Below are positions 49,126 through 60,289 of a stretch of DNA of 64,000 bases, piece after piece. The stretch spans positions 25,097,501-25,161,500 of the forward strand of contig OX485805.1 in the NCBI GenBank assembly GCA_950295325.1. The letters run 5' to 3'. The first letter of the stretch is position 1. Every line of letters begins with the position of its first letter. The translations under genes were made by a program, and so were the position numbers. This stretch comes from Polytrichum commune (Eukaryota; Streptophyta; Polytrichopsida; Polytrichales; Polytrichaceae). The notes below the pieces were generated by a model. It made no database searches. It worked only from the letters and a program-made list of their open reading frames with translations, and was not told the DNA's origin.

Positions 49126-52100
49126 TTACATAATCAAATCTGTATCTGGTATAATATCTCCCCCCAAAAGTTCGTCCACTTTTCTCCGTACTCGTGGCAA
49201 TGTTTCTAGGGCTTCTGCAGCCTCTGGAGAATCAGCAGCAGCTACATAGTGGGGCTGTAATGTCTGAAGGAGCAAGAGTCGTACATCTGGATCTTGCAAA
49301 TCTAGTGTAGCCATTTGGTCAAGCAAAGAAAGAGCTCTTTCTTCATCTTCTCCAGCCACATATGCACGAAACAATCTGCACAGGGAGTTTAAATCAGATT
49401 CACATCTACACCAATTACACCTATTAATCTGGGCCAATAGCATCCATACGTCAAGCAACATGTGTATTTACTATCTTCAAACAAACTATTAGGTGTATTT
49501 AATATGTATTGGTGCAACAATACACACTCTAACATACATTGCATTCTCAAGCAGCGTGTTTAGAGTGATTTTTAGTTACTCTTACATTACCTAAAAATGG
49601 TTCCATTGGGGATTCATATCTTCAATTGAATGTTGGTAGATGGAAGAAGGCTTTTGTGTCCAAAGGCAACAATGAGGTGTTGACTAATGAGAGCTTGTCA
49701 CTTGACTATGCTTAGCATTCACTATGTACAAGGACCTTGATTCTTGAAACTCTATTCTTGAAGCTAGAACGAAAGAGAGTGTCCTTACACATGCTTAAGA
49801 ATGCTATGTACAGATTTCATGGCAATTGCTAATATACTCTTGGCAAGTGTGAAAGTCTTAAGAAAATAGGGTCAAATACTCAACCTGATCATAGAGAAGA
49901 TGTTGAGATGAAGACCCTCACGATCCATTTCCTGAAGCACTCTCTGTGCTTGCTCAGAATCATTCATGGCTGCACATCCATCAAGAAGAGCTTCAAGAGC
50001 CATGCGGGATGGCCGCAATCCTAATTCTCTCATGGCATTGACCACAGCAAATCCGTCATCTACATCTAACCAGCACATCTCATTTTCATCTCGCCCTCCA
50101 TTAGAGATGTGTAGAAACATCTGAACATATCCACACACGTGCAAGATTAGCAAATGCAGGCACTTTACTATACAATGAACTTCCTCAGCACAGAACTGAG
50201 AGACGCTGGAAGCATTTGGGCACATTGGAAGACTTGAGATGCATTTACACAACTGTCCTTTTCAGTCGTCGATAATGGTTTTAGTTTACTTTCTTTGGTT
50301 CTATTTTTGAGTGATAAGGAGGGATAAGGTGCATTGATGACAACCACAACTAGTCTACCTTAGGGCCACTTCACACACGAGACTGAGGGCCCGTGACCAT
50401 TGCACTTCAAGCACTCTCATTGGTGGAAAAGGTGGTGCCAGTCCAAGTTTGCTTCACACTACACTTGAGAGACCAACAGAGCAAGATGGATGTAAAATCT
50501 ACATGGATTCCTACATGGCATCAAATGGACCATATTTCATGGTCACTTGGACTATTTTCAAAAACCACCTTTTCAAGGTAGGCCTAACACAAAACCGGGG
50601 GACCATGGCACTCCGAAATCTCACAACCATTGATTTATTATATTTTATCATGTGTAAGGATTCCATGTATAGATTCCATTTATCTATTTCCATGAATAGA
50701 AATTCCGTGAAATAGCATATGGTTGAGGACCCGGTCACATATACACTTGAGGGCCCACAACTACACTACCTGATTTTGGAAATGTCTTAGGACAGCCTTT
50801 GGAAACTTCTTTTGGTCTCCCACAATTTCATGGTCATGGCTCTTGGCTCGTGTGTGAAGGTGGCCCTTACCCCACTACGATACAAGGTGTAGTTGGGGCT
50901 AATTACAATAGTTGTAATTTACTTTGGCTCTATATCTTTTGTAGTTACTACGTGGCACTGGGACAGAACTTCAAGGCCAAAGCATGGGTGAGTATGTGTA
51001 GAAAGCAAATTCTTTTGGACAAACTTTCCCCTAGATACCATATATTGTTTGTCTTCACTCCAGGGATTGCACCAATAGGAAGGACAATCATTGAGGTCAA
51101 ACTCGTGGTTGTGGTTGTGTGTATATGGACCTTCAAGGTCCCATGTACAGATGATCCCCACCCCTACAAATACAATAACAGAAATTTAAACTTGCTACAA
51201 GTGAAATTCACCATCAGCTCAATACTGACCTTGTCAAAGAGAACACCCTCATCAGCAATGCCTTCCTGCTTCACTTTTTGTAAAAAACTGATTGCTTGCC
51301 TGTTAAAAAATTTGCCCAAGAAACTCAGCACCAATATATGCAAACATTCTGGAAACTGCAAAGCATTCCACTGGTTGAAGCGACACCCAACTCTTAAGAA
51401 TAATAGACTACCTTTAATCTCACTAATATACACTCTAATGAAATGGCAAAAGCATAACAAACAATGAACAAAACTTCTGGGCTTCTTCGTATACAAATTA
51501 ATGGAAAGGATTCACTGGGATGATATTGTGCAGTTGTTTGTTGAAGAGCATTGACTATGTAGGCCTGATTAGTGAGATAGAACCGAAGCATACCCAAGCT
51601 GGTTATGCCGGATACACCCAAGGACCACATTTATGCATCGAATATTGAGGTGCTCAACACGTTGTCTTTGATTCATGTATGGCCACTTATCATCTCCTTG
51701 AGATTTCTCAAACAACTCAAACATTGCATCAAGGTTTCCAGCTTGTCCAAGTGCTGACTGCAATAAATCCCACACATTATGAATTTAGGTTGGAGTACTA
51801 CAGATTTACATTCAAACGGTAATTAACACACTTTCTCAAGAAGGACATACTCACTCATAAACCTAAACAGTAATCCATTGCCTGTAAGAAGAACAAGAGA
51901 TTGCAAAAGACCATACACTTACCACAAGTGCACCAACCGCATATGAATGAGGAAGTCCATCTTCCTTTTCAATTTCATCAAATAAACCCAAAGCTTCATC
52001 AATACGGCCAGCCAGAGCCAACCCAGACAGAATGGCGCTTTTTGCCCCAATGTCTACTATTTCTCCCTCCTTCTCTAGCTTCCTGATCATCTGCCCATTA

Positions 52101-55100
52101 ACAAATATTGCTTAATGCCACAACCAAGCTATAAAGGTAAGGCAGTGATAAATGGTTGTTCATATACCTAGGCTTACACCAAATTTGAACAAGTAACTCG
52201 GGTCATGCATTAGTCCCTCGTAAGAGTTATTTGATCAAGGTACATGAATACATTTTATCCTTTCTTGAAATACCTATTGTCATCAAACCTACAGAAATGA
52301 TTTCAAATGCTGTAATATGCATTATCAGGACTATTTACACCATGAAGCTAGCTCAAATGAAACTAATGGCCCTCAATGGATGCACAAATAGTATGGCTGT
52401 AGTTGAATACCTCGCACTCAGATAAGGATTTTACAATCGTTCTTTTGCAACCTACACTACATGATTGATCTTGAACTTTGTGGAAATTTCTCGTATAGGA
52501 TGCGCAGAGATGAAATACCTCAATCCCACGATCAATATTCCCACACTTTGAGTAGACTGCAGTCATGACACTGTAGATGGACTGATTGGGCTTTATCCCA
52601 CATAGCTGCATTTCTGCAAAAAGCTGCAGATATCAAAGGTTTCAGATGAAAGTTTAAACTCTCCCACTACCAGAATATACATTGTAACAATGTGAACTTT
52701 ATCATAGCCTGCAAAAAAACGAATTACATGTGCTACAAGGCCACATCTATACCTTAAAATATGTTATGTTCCCATTTATTTTCTATTCTATACCATTTCA
52801 ACCTGCTATATTGACTCAAGTGTGAAGAATTAAGCTGCTCCGATCAGTTTCTGCGCCCTATATTTCCCAGCTTACATCAGATGTATGTTTGCCTCAAGCA
52901 CTGCAGAGGATAAAAAGCTTTAAAAGGCTCAAGCTAATGTTCACCTGATCTGCCTTGGCTTCATCTCTGGTCAAAGAACATGCAAATATAAGATGCCGAT
53001 AGGTATTTATGTCAGGTTTAACACCTGCTTTATCCATCTCTTCCACAAGTGCCAATGCTCGATCAAAGCTACCCTGATTCTCAAAATATCCCAACACATT
53101 ATCAAATAGGTCAAGAACAGAATAAATCATCTCCTATCACACAAGCAGGGAGCAGAAGACGGCACCTCATGACTTTTGCATTTAAAGTAAATTTATCTTA
53201 TGGATACTGTTCAGTTCATTTGTGGGTAATTAAAACATGCAGTCTATGCAGGTGAAGCACCTGGGTTGCAAAACCCATGATGAGGGGGTTGTAGCAGTGA
53301 GTATTGGGTTCCACCCCTAGCGCCTTCATTTCAGCAAACAGGCTATATGCCCTCTCCATCTGCTCAATCCCAGTTTAAGACATATGTTAAATTATATCTT
53401 GAAAACTTTAAATAGAATGCAGAAGTATATACAGCTCGGATGCCTTCTGATACAACACTAATCTAATCTAACATCTGATCTGATAACCAGACACATAGCT
53501 CATAGAAATAAAATTTGATAATATATGGGCTTCAATCCCCCCTCAATTGAGGATGATCTCTTGTAGTTTCTGTGCAGACATCAAAGCAAATCTTTATTGG
53601 AAGAGGCCTGAGCATACACTATGGTTCTATGACAACAGTTTCATCAGGCGAATACACCTGCGTATCCTGAGAAAAAAGTGAAAGATAAACACAAACTAAC
53701 TGAAATGTCACGATATGGAAACATTTCGTAATCCAGCACACTTACATCACCAAGCCTTACACAGACGCAGACAAGTGAATTGTATGTCACTACTGTTGGT
53801 CGCACACCCAGCCTTATCATAGCTGCCTTCATTTCAAATGCCTGCACCAAGAGAATCATGTCCTTGTTAAACAACCATTTTGTTTTCACGAATCTCATCA
53901 ACACTCTTTGATATCAGTACCAATGTCCGTGAATTCCAATTTACAGACTCGTTAATATGCACAAACTCACCTCCTCTATCATTGTCCATCTTGAAAATTC
54001 ACGAATGAATGGATTATAAGAATAGCAAGTCACTTCCAGTCCCCGAGCCTGCATCTCATCTAGGAGGTCAAGCCCTTGAGTAATCTGGAACCATAAGAAA
54101 AGCTTGTGAGTATGCATCAGACAAAAACTTAACAGGACAATTACAACTTATATCGCATGAACACATAACAAGTATACTGAACTACATAAAAGTCTTAAGA
54201 GTATGTGTACTAACTTCTGAGCTCAAAATAACCTCATTGCCGAACCAAACCCTTTCAAAGTCTTCCACCATTTAGTAACAAGATGGACTGATTTATTTTA
54301 TTTCATTTGCATTAATGACTCTAGTCTAGAGACTTCACTTCCAGTGATTACCGGCAGTCTCTAGAATTATATGTCATAATGCTAGATAAGATGCAATACA
54401 GGTGTAGGCTCAATACTGCTCACCTCACCCTCTCTGCAGCAGAAATCTATAAGAATATTAAAAGCAGGTGCTCCTCCCCTGACATCGTAGGCTGCCTCCA
54501 CCTCTCTGAATGCACTTATGGCATCAGCTAGCTGCAGAAAATAGGAAACAAATCCACAGTTTCAGAATATTTACTAACACAACTCTAGCACTATAGAAGA
54601 GACTCTGAACATTTCAAATTCAGTGCACTTATCTATACATCACAAATTTGATCAGCTCAAAAGTTATTAAAGTGATCACATATACTTAAGGCAACATAAA
54701 TATTTAATGAATAACTCAAGGAGCCAGATCCCAATCATAGAACTGAGGTTGTAGAGCTAATTTACTTAAAATGCATGCAAAGAGATGGATGTACCTTGTG
54801 GAACCGGGCATAGCCAAGAACGTAGGAGTTCAGGTAGAAACCCATCTGACTATCACTTGTACCTATCACAAGCAAGTTGTTTAGAAATGTTTAGAAATGA
54901 AAGCTTCTTTCAGCTAACCTCGTATACAAGGATGGTTGGAAAAGGTGTATTTAGAGTGATGGCACTTAGAAGGGCTTTAAGAGCTGACAAGTGAATCTAG
55001 CAAAGAGATTGCCATATCAAAATTGTCTAGGCTAAAGATAACACTAAATCGGAATCAGGAACTCTTGGCAGATGCAAGAGATGACACCAACAAAAGGCTG

Positions 55101-57843
55101 TTAAGTAGATGAAACACCAAACATATAGGTCATAGAAACTTAAATGAGTACCTTTCTTCTTCAGTAAAGAGAAACATTGCAAGGCAGCCTCTCGTTGGCC
55201 ATGCTTGCCAAGACACTGTAGAGCAGAAACAACGCTAGCACTGGATTTTATGGTCGGTAGAAGTTTAGGCAGCAGTTCCAACAGTACAGAAACTTCATTG
55301 TCCTTTGAAAACGAGGTCAAGAACCATGCTACCAAGTCCCCCATGCCATTGAATCATGCCTGCCCCATCAGTATCCCTCTCTACCTCAAATAAATCAGAA
55401 AATCAAGTAACCTAGATCCCAGCTTCAAGGAAATCAAATATATGAATGCAGACATGATGTGGCTGCAGGCTCACTCCAGGAGATCCAAAAGCATATTCAG
55501 GTGTCTCACAAAAAAACTGACTCCTTGCCTACTCATGTATCTCCTCTGCTCTTCTCAAGACTCCTTTGCAATGTTACTTGCTGAAAGAGGTCCTCCTATC
55601 ACTAAATCTTATAACAATAACAGGAGAACCGTGCTACTGTTCAGCAATCTACACTGATGAATTTCTTGTAAGCAGATGTGTACATCAATTCTTGGAGACA
55701 TAACCAAGAAAGCCACAACTAAACTAAACCCAAAGAGAGAAGTCATGAGAGCCCTTACCATCCAAAGATGCTGGCATTTTCGCATTTTTCACCTTGCAAG
55801 CAAGGTAAAGATCCTTCGCTCTTTTAAAGTCACACAACCGCAGAGCAAGTTGGATCTCATAGTACTGAAAAATTCCATTGAAAGGAACTCCATCCTCCTT
55901 CATCCACAGTGCAAGTTTTTGAAAATCATCAGCCTTTCCTTTTCCTGAAAGCCATGACATGACTGGCTTATATGTTAACATGTTGGGCATTACGCCCTTT
56001 TCTCGCATCTCCTTTAGCAAACTAATAGACCTTGAAACATATAGCTCCTCAACTGCTGGTGCATCGTTGGTACCCCTCTCAGATTCCTGCAACCAACGAG
56101 TAATAGCATCACAAACTAGAGGACTTTGTCCAGGGTTCCAACAACATTCCAATAGTAACATTTAACCTATGCAAGAAAAGGAAATACACAAAACAACCTG
56201 ACCATATCAGAATCAATTATCCATCTTCATGAAATTATGATATGCTAACTTTTCAGGTGCGTAACGTTATAAGAAGCAGAGGCTACCCACAATATAAACA
56301 AGGTCTCACTATGATTAATGCAAGCTATGATTAATGCAGACTATTAAGTTGTAGTTTATGCCTTACCTTCACTGCAATCTCCATAAAAGCCCGCACCAAG
56401 ATAGTATAAGGTATCACATTTGGGGCAATTCCTGCCAATATCATACGTTGAAAAACTGGAAGGACATATTGAGGCCCTAATTCCCGGACACACTGTGTCA
56501 TTAACCGCGAATACATGATTCTATCCATTGTCTCATTCATTATGCCTTTCTCCTTCTCTGCTAATTCATCATGCGCCATCAGCATCTCATCAAACCTCTT
56601 CTGCTTTATAAGATTGAACAGTCTTCTTACACTCAAGAATCGAGAACCATCAGGATGTCTAGAAGTAATTTTATCTAGTCCACGATCTCGAGCCCAATCA
56701 TTTGCTTTCCTATTACTTCTATCCTGTAGGTTGAATTCAAGCTCCAAATCGGGATAGTCATCTGATGTTGTACTTGCCGCCTCGTAGTTGACAAAACCAT
56801 CAGAATCTGCACATTGTAAGAAAATATGCTGGAAATCTTAAGTACATCCCAATCAGGCTCTAGACATCTCAGGTTGTCCTTTACCTAAAACACATAGACT
56901 GCGTTGTAAGCTAACGTGTCTGTAAACTCACGAGGGATGATGTAAACTCACGAGGGATAAAAACCGGTGCAAATTCCTTTGCAATTAACATTCGAGCAAC
57001 CAATTTACCCTAAGTTACTATAGTATTCCTTCCAACCAATCAAACAAAGCAAAACCAGAATATTGGAAGAAAACAACATGTTAGTCAAGAGTTTCTTGAA
57101 AATTGATCCTAAGACTGGTGTCATCCAATCCCACTGAAATATTGCTTGATTCAAGCTTGATATTATATGTTTTGTACAAATTGATGTAATATTGAGAAAT
57201 TCAAAATCAGCCTGCTGAAATTAGTGTAGGCCAAAAACTAGTGTAATTAACTATGCTCATGATGAACTGTAAAGTAACCTACGGGGTATTGATTAAGGTA
57301 TTCTACTCGGTTATTTCTCTTAATCAGACCCTATATTTGAGTGGTGTGTGGTTAGATGTGGATCAAAGAACGGACACCAAACAGACATGTGGTCAAAAGA
57401 GATTGCACTACGTCCTCAAAAAGTGTTGGCCTCGATAGTCAACATAATTGAGAGGACCTCCACGATCATTAAAATTATGACGAAAATGGCTAAGCATACG
57501 ATTTGGATTTGCTAATAATCATCTCGCACTAATTGCGCATTTCATATCCTACGAGAAGCGGGTGCAGAGCTAAAAGCGTCCATTCAAGGCCCGCGCACCT
57601 TACATAGTGTTCGCAAGTGCAATTCTCTGAATGCCAAAGCAGCTGGGCAGGCGAATATATCTCTTGTAAGGTCTAAAAATATAAGCACAGAGTAATTTGC
57701 ACACTTTGGCGGGAGAAAGAAAAACCTGGAGAATCCTGAGCTTCAGCTAAAGAGTGGGCCAAGCACCGGGACGAAGCCAATGCACATTCCCGCTCAAAAA
57801 AATAGCAGCCACGTTGCACGACTCGCATCATCATGTGCGCCAT
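49126..57843 (-). CDS. Intron-rich P-class PPR protein, 16 exons, 889 aa
   Basis: Predicted organelle RNA-binding protein of tandem pentatricopeptide repeats. Exons: 57843-57726, 56806-56367, 56086-55759, 55328-55152, 54862-54795, 54531-54424, 54084-53971, 53841-53746, 53359-53261, 53073-52945, 52623-52519, 52090-51923, 51757-51594, 51299-51230, 50120-49885, 49375-49126; all phases fit (890 codons with stop). The N-terminus, with six Arg and Ser but few acids before residue 30, suits a transit peptide. Repeats are clearest at about 200-240 (ISLLKEMREKGVMPNMLTY) and 484-594 (SLFAEMKALGVEPNTHCYN; ALVEEMDKAGVKPDINTYR; LFAEMQLCGIKPNQSIYS). No E, DYW or SMR domain; the C-terminus ends PDTDLIM. Most plant PPR genes lack introns, so 15 introns mark an old, distinctive subgroup. 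The acceptors of exons 4 and 5 were chosen by phase and are the least certain. Confidence 0.92.
50363..50866. mobile_element. MITE family A copy 4, in PPR intron 14
   Basis: Left GGGCCACTTCACACACGAG and right CTCGTGTGTGAAGGTGGCCC are mirrors with one extra base. TTA flanks both ends (50360-50362, 50867-50869). Both ends extend inward through ATGGTCAYGG. 504 bp. The long plus-strand frame starting inside it and running over PPR exon 14 is not a gene. Confidence 0.83.
57326..57585 (+). repeat. Dispersed repeat family R, copy 6, in PPR intron 1
   Basis: Contains CCTATATTTGAGTGGTGTG, AAGAACGGACACCAAACAG, AATCATCTCGCACTAATTG and CATATCCTACGAGAAGCGGG. It is antisense to the host gene. Confidence 0.7.
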
Positions 57844-58433
57844 CGTCACTCCCTCGAACAATCGACAATCTCTCCACTCGTGTAGCAATGCTCCACATAC
57901 ATCACAGATCCTTCAGGAAACTCTCAATCCAAATGCATATGCTGGGGATTGATTCTGTAAGATTCCACATCGCAGTGATACGTTTCACCAGCATCCAGAT
58001 GCGAGCAGAGTAATGCAAGTATTGCTTGTTGTGGACCAAAAACTCGAAAGCAAGATCACGGTAGAAAACCGATTGAGCTCTGTCTACATTGTTTTGCAAC
58101 GCCTACTGATACGATCGAGAGGCGTCCCGTATTCGAGTGTAGAACCTCGCCGATTGAGATTCGGTGACGAGCTTCGGCAGAATTAGGGCTTCAGGAGAGA
58201 CAGGGTGATAACCCCTAAGCCCTGGAGTAACTCCACCCAGCCCCGCTATGTGTCACTCTAAGCACTGAATATGGCTTGGATATACCGTGGAGGATGCCGG
58301 GTCACCACCAATGTACCGAGGTAACTTGGGCGGTCTAGTAAAAACAAGACCACATAGGTTTGTGGGTACTTCAATCCGATTGGGTGAAACTAATAGAGTT
58401 ATCTGTAAAGTAAAGCAGATTATACCAAGGATT
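57844..58433. promoter_or_regulatory. PPR gene 5' flank
   Basis: Upstream of the PPR ATG, read on the minus strand. A 65-codon frame at 57902-58099 lies in another frame and ends before the PPR start; it could be an upstream ORF but is more likely chance. No core promoter element is assigned. Confidence 0.4.
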
Positions 58434-58435
58434 TA

Positions 58436-59041
58436 CAGTAATCTCTCGCTTAAGTAGTACGCATCCGTTTAAGTACGTATCCCGGTGAAGTGCGTAATTT
58501 TTTGACAAAAATCAGGGTTCATACTTTATTGTTTGAACATGTCATGTAAAGTCATTTTTCACGAATGCATGAATTCTTTACGCATGACATTCAATGTCAA
58601 TTTGTTAACGTTTCACTAAAACGTCTCAAACGATCATTGCAGTTCATCATACATATGTTTGACAGCTTCCGTTTGAACATTGGAGTAAAACAATCGGTCG
58701 TCGATATCGAGGACAGTGTTGTGTAGAGCTTCAAAGCCTTTGAAATCAGTAGCACTTTTAGATTCAACAAATGTTTGGATAGGCTCTCGCAACAGATGAT
58801 TTGTTGTAATATGTTCTCCTGATTGTTCCAGATTTTCCGGATGGCGCCTTCACTGACTTCAAACTCCCGCGCCCAGTGCCAGCCTGCTCGACACATTCGG
58901 CTTGCTCAACTTTGCAATGATTTCACATCGTTGGGCTTCGGTCAAGCGGGTTGCCTCAAGTTTCATCTGTTTCCCGTTGTGATCCCGGTTGTGACTCATC
59001 AAATCAAAGGGTCTAGAAAGCGATATGAGTAAAGTACGCAC
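58436..59041 (-). pseudogene. Pogo/Tigger-like (Tc1/mariner) transposon remnant, frameshifted
   Basis: Two minus-strand frames, 59041-58859 and 58896-58597, each hold half of a CENP-B/psq-type N-terminal helix-turn-helix. The first has RLTEAQRCEIIAKL and the second EVSEGAIRKIWNNQENIL; a frameshift lies between them near 58860-58895. No DDE catalytic domain follows. A pogo-like terminal sequence, CAGTAATCTCTCGCTTAAG, lies at 58436-58454 directly after TA, the dinucleotide these elements target. The opposite end was not found. The element is internally deleted or truncated and inactive. Confidence 0.65.
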
Positions 59042-59232
59042 CTATCAACTAAGTGTGCACCAACAGTTGTGGTTCAAAATGCGTACTTAATCATGAGTTT
59101 ATGAGGATTAACACAAAATCATCCGCTAAGTTTTCTTAATGTTTAAATTACCATATACAAAGAGCGGTGTTAGGTTCTTAAAAATCGGCTTCTAGCTTAT
59201 CCCCAATCTAAATAGAAATTACAATAAATAAT

Positions 59233-60281
59233 GGGGATCGCTATTTCCACACCTTTTTTGGCTAGATTCACACCTTTTTGCCGGTTCGGTTGCCGTGTCA
59301 TTGAGGCGCTATATATGAGATTCTTCATGGTGCATCCGGACCGTTGATCCACCAAGGCCCATCCAAGGGCCTCAATGATCCTAGGTGGCGGTGGGGTGGG
59401 GGGCGGGGGTGGTGCTTGCCACCAAGGCGGGGTGGGGCCGTGGGCCTCATGTCTTTTTTGGGGAGGCCGGATTTAGGGTGGTGTCGGGCCTAGTGGCTAG
59501 GCGGGCCCAGTGGCTAGGCCTACTTACTATATAACTAGTTGGTTAGCCTTACTCTACTTACTAAATGACTAGTTGGTTACACTTACTCTACTTACTAAAT
59601 AACTAGTTGGTTAGCCTTACTCTACTTACTAAATGACTAGTTGGTTACCCTTACTCTACTTACTAAATAACTAGTTGGTTACCCTTACTCTACTTACTAA
59701 ATGACTAGTTGGTTACCCTTACTCTACTTACTAAATAACTAGTTGGTTAGCCTTATTCTACTTATGGTCACTCTTCTTAATTGGACATGTATATTTGAGT
59801 GGTATATGTGCAAGTCTTGAAGTTAAGCTTTGATGCGTTAAAGTATTGGAAAGGCTTACCAACTAGTCATTTAGTAAGTAGAGTAAGGGTAACCAACTAG
59901 TCATTTAGTAAGTAGAGTAAGGCTAACCAACTAGTTATTAAGTAAGTAGAGTAAGGGTAACCAACTAGTCATTTAGTAAGTAGAGTAAGGCTAACCAACT
60001 AGTTATATAGTAAGTAGGCCTAGCCACTGGGCCCGCCTAGCCACTAGGCCCGACACCACCCTAAATCCGGCCTCCCCAAAAAAGACATGAGGCCCACGGC
60101 CCCACCCCCGCCCCCCACTCCACCGCCACCTAGGATCATTGAGGCCCTTGGATGGGCCTTGGTGGATCAACGGTCCGGATGCACCATGAGGAATCTCATA
60201 TATAGCGCCTCAGTGACACGGCAACCGAACCAGCAAAAAGGTGTGAATCTAGCCAAAAAAGGTGTGGAAATAGCGATCCCC
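59233..60281. mobile_element. 1,049-bp foldback element with 8-bp target duplication
   Basis: Nearly the whole element is an inverted repeat. The ends GGGGATCGCTATTTCCACAC are mirrored at 60262-60281, and the arms run inward about 500 bp to an apex of roughly 80 nt near 59767-59846. TAAATAAT flanks it at 59225-59232 and 60282-60289. The inner arms are tandem 34-bp repeats built on ACTAGTTGGTTACCCTTACT. An 8-bp duplication fits hAT or an imperfect Mutator site; long arms also recall foldback elements. No transposase. Confidence 0.85.
59534..59766. repeat. 34-bp tandem repeats in left arm of the foldback element
   Basis: Seven units start at 59534, 59568, 59602, 59636, 59670, 59704 and 59738. 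They alternate endings AAATG and AAATA. The right arm (about 59847-60015) holds about five inverted units, so the arms have changed copy number independently. Confidence 0.85.
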
Positions 60282-60289
60282 TAAATAAT

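Noticed and set aside
50799-51467. 222-codon plus-strand frame
   Set aside because: It runs from inside a family A MITE across PPR exon 14 in antisense; composition is not protein-like.
57902-58099. 65-codon minus-strand frame before the PPR start
   Set aside because: Different frame from the PPR exon 1 and ends before its ATG; no motif.
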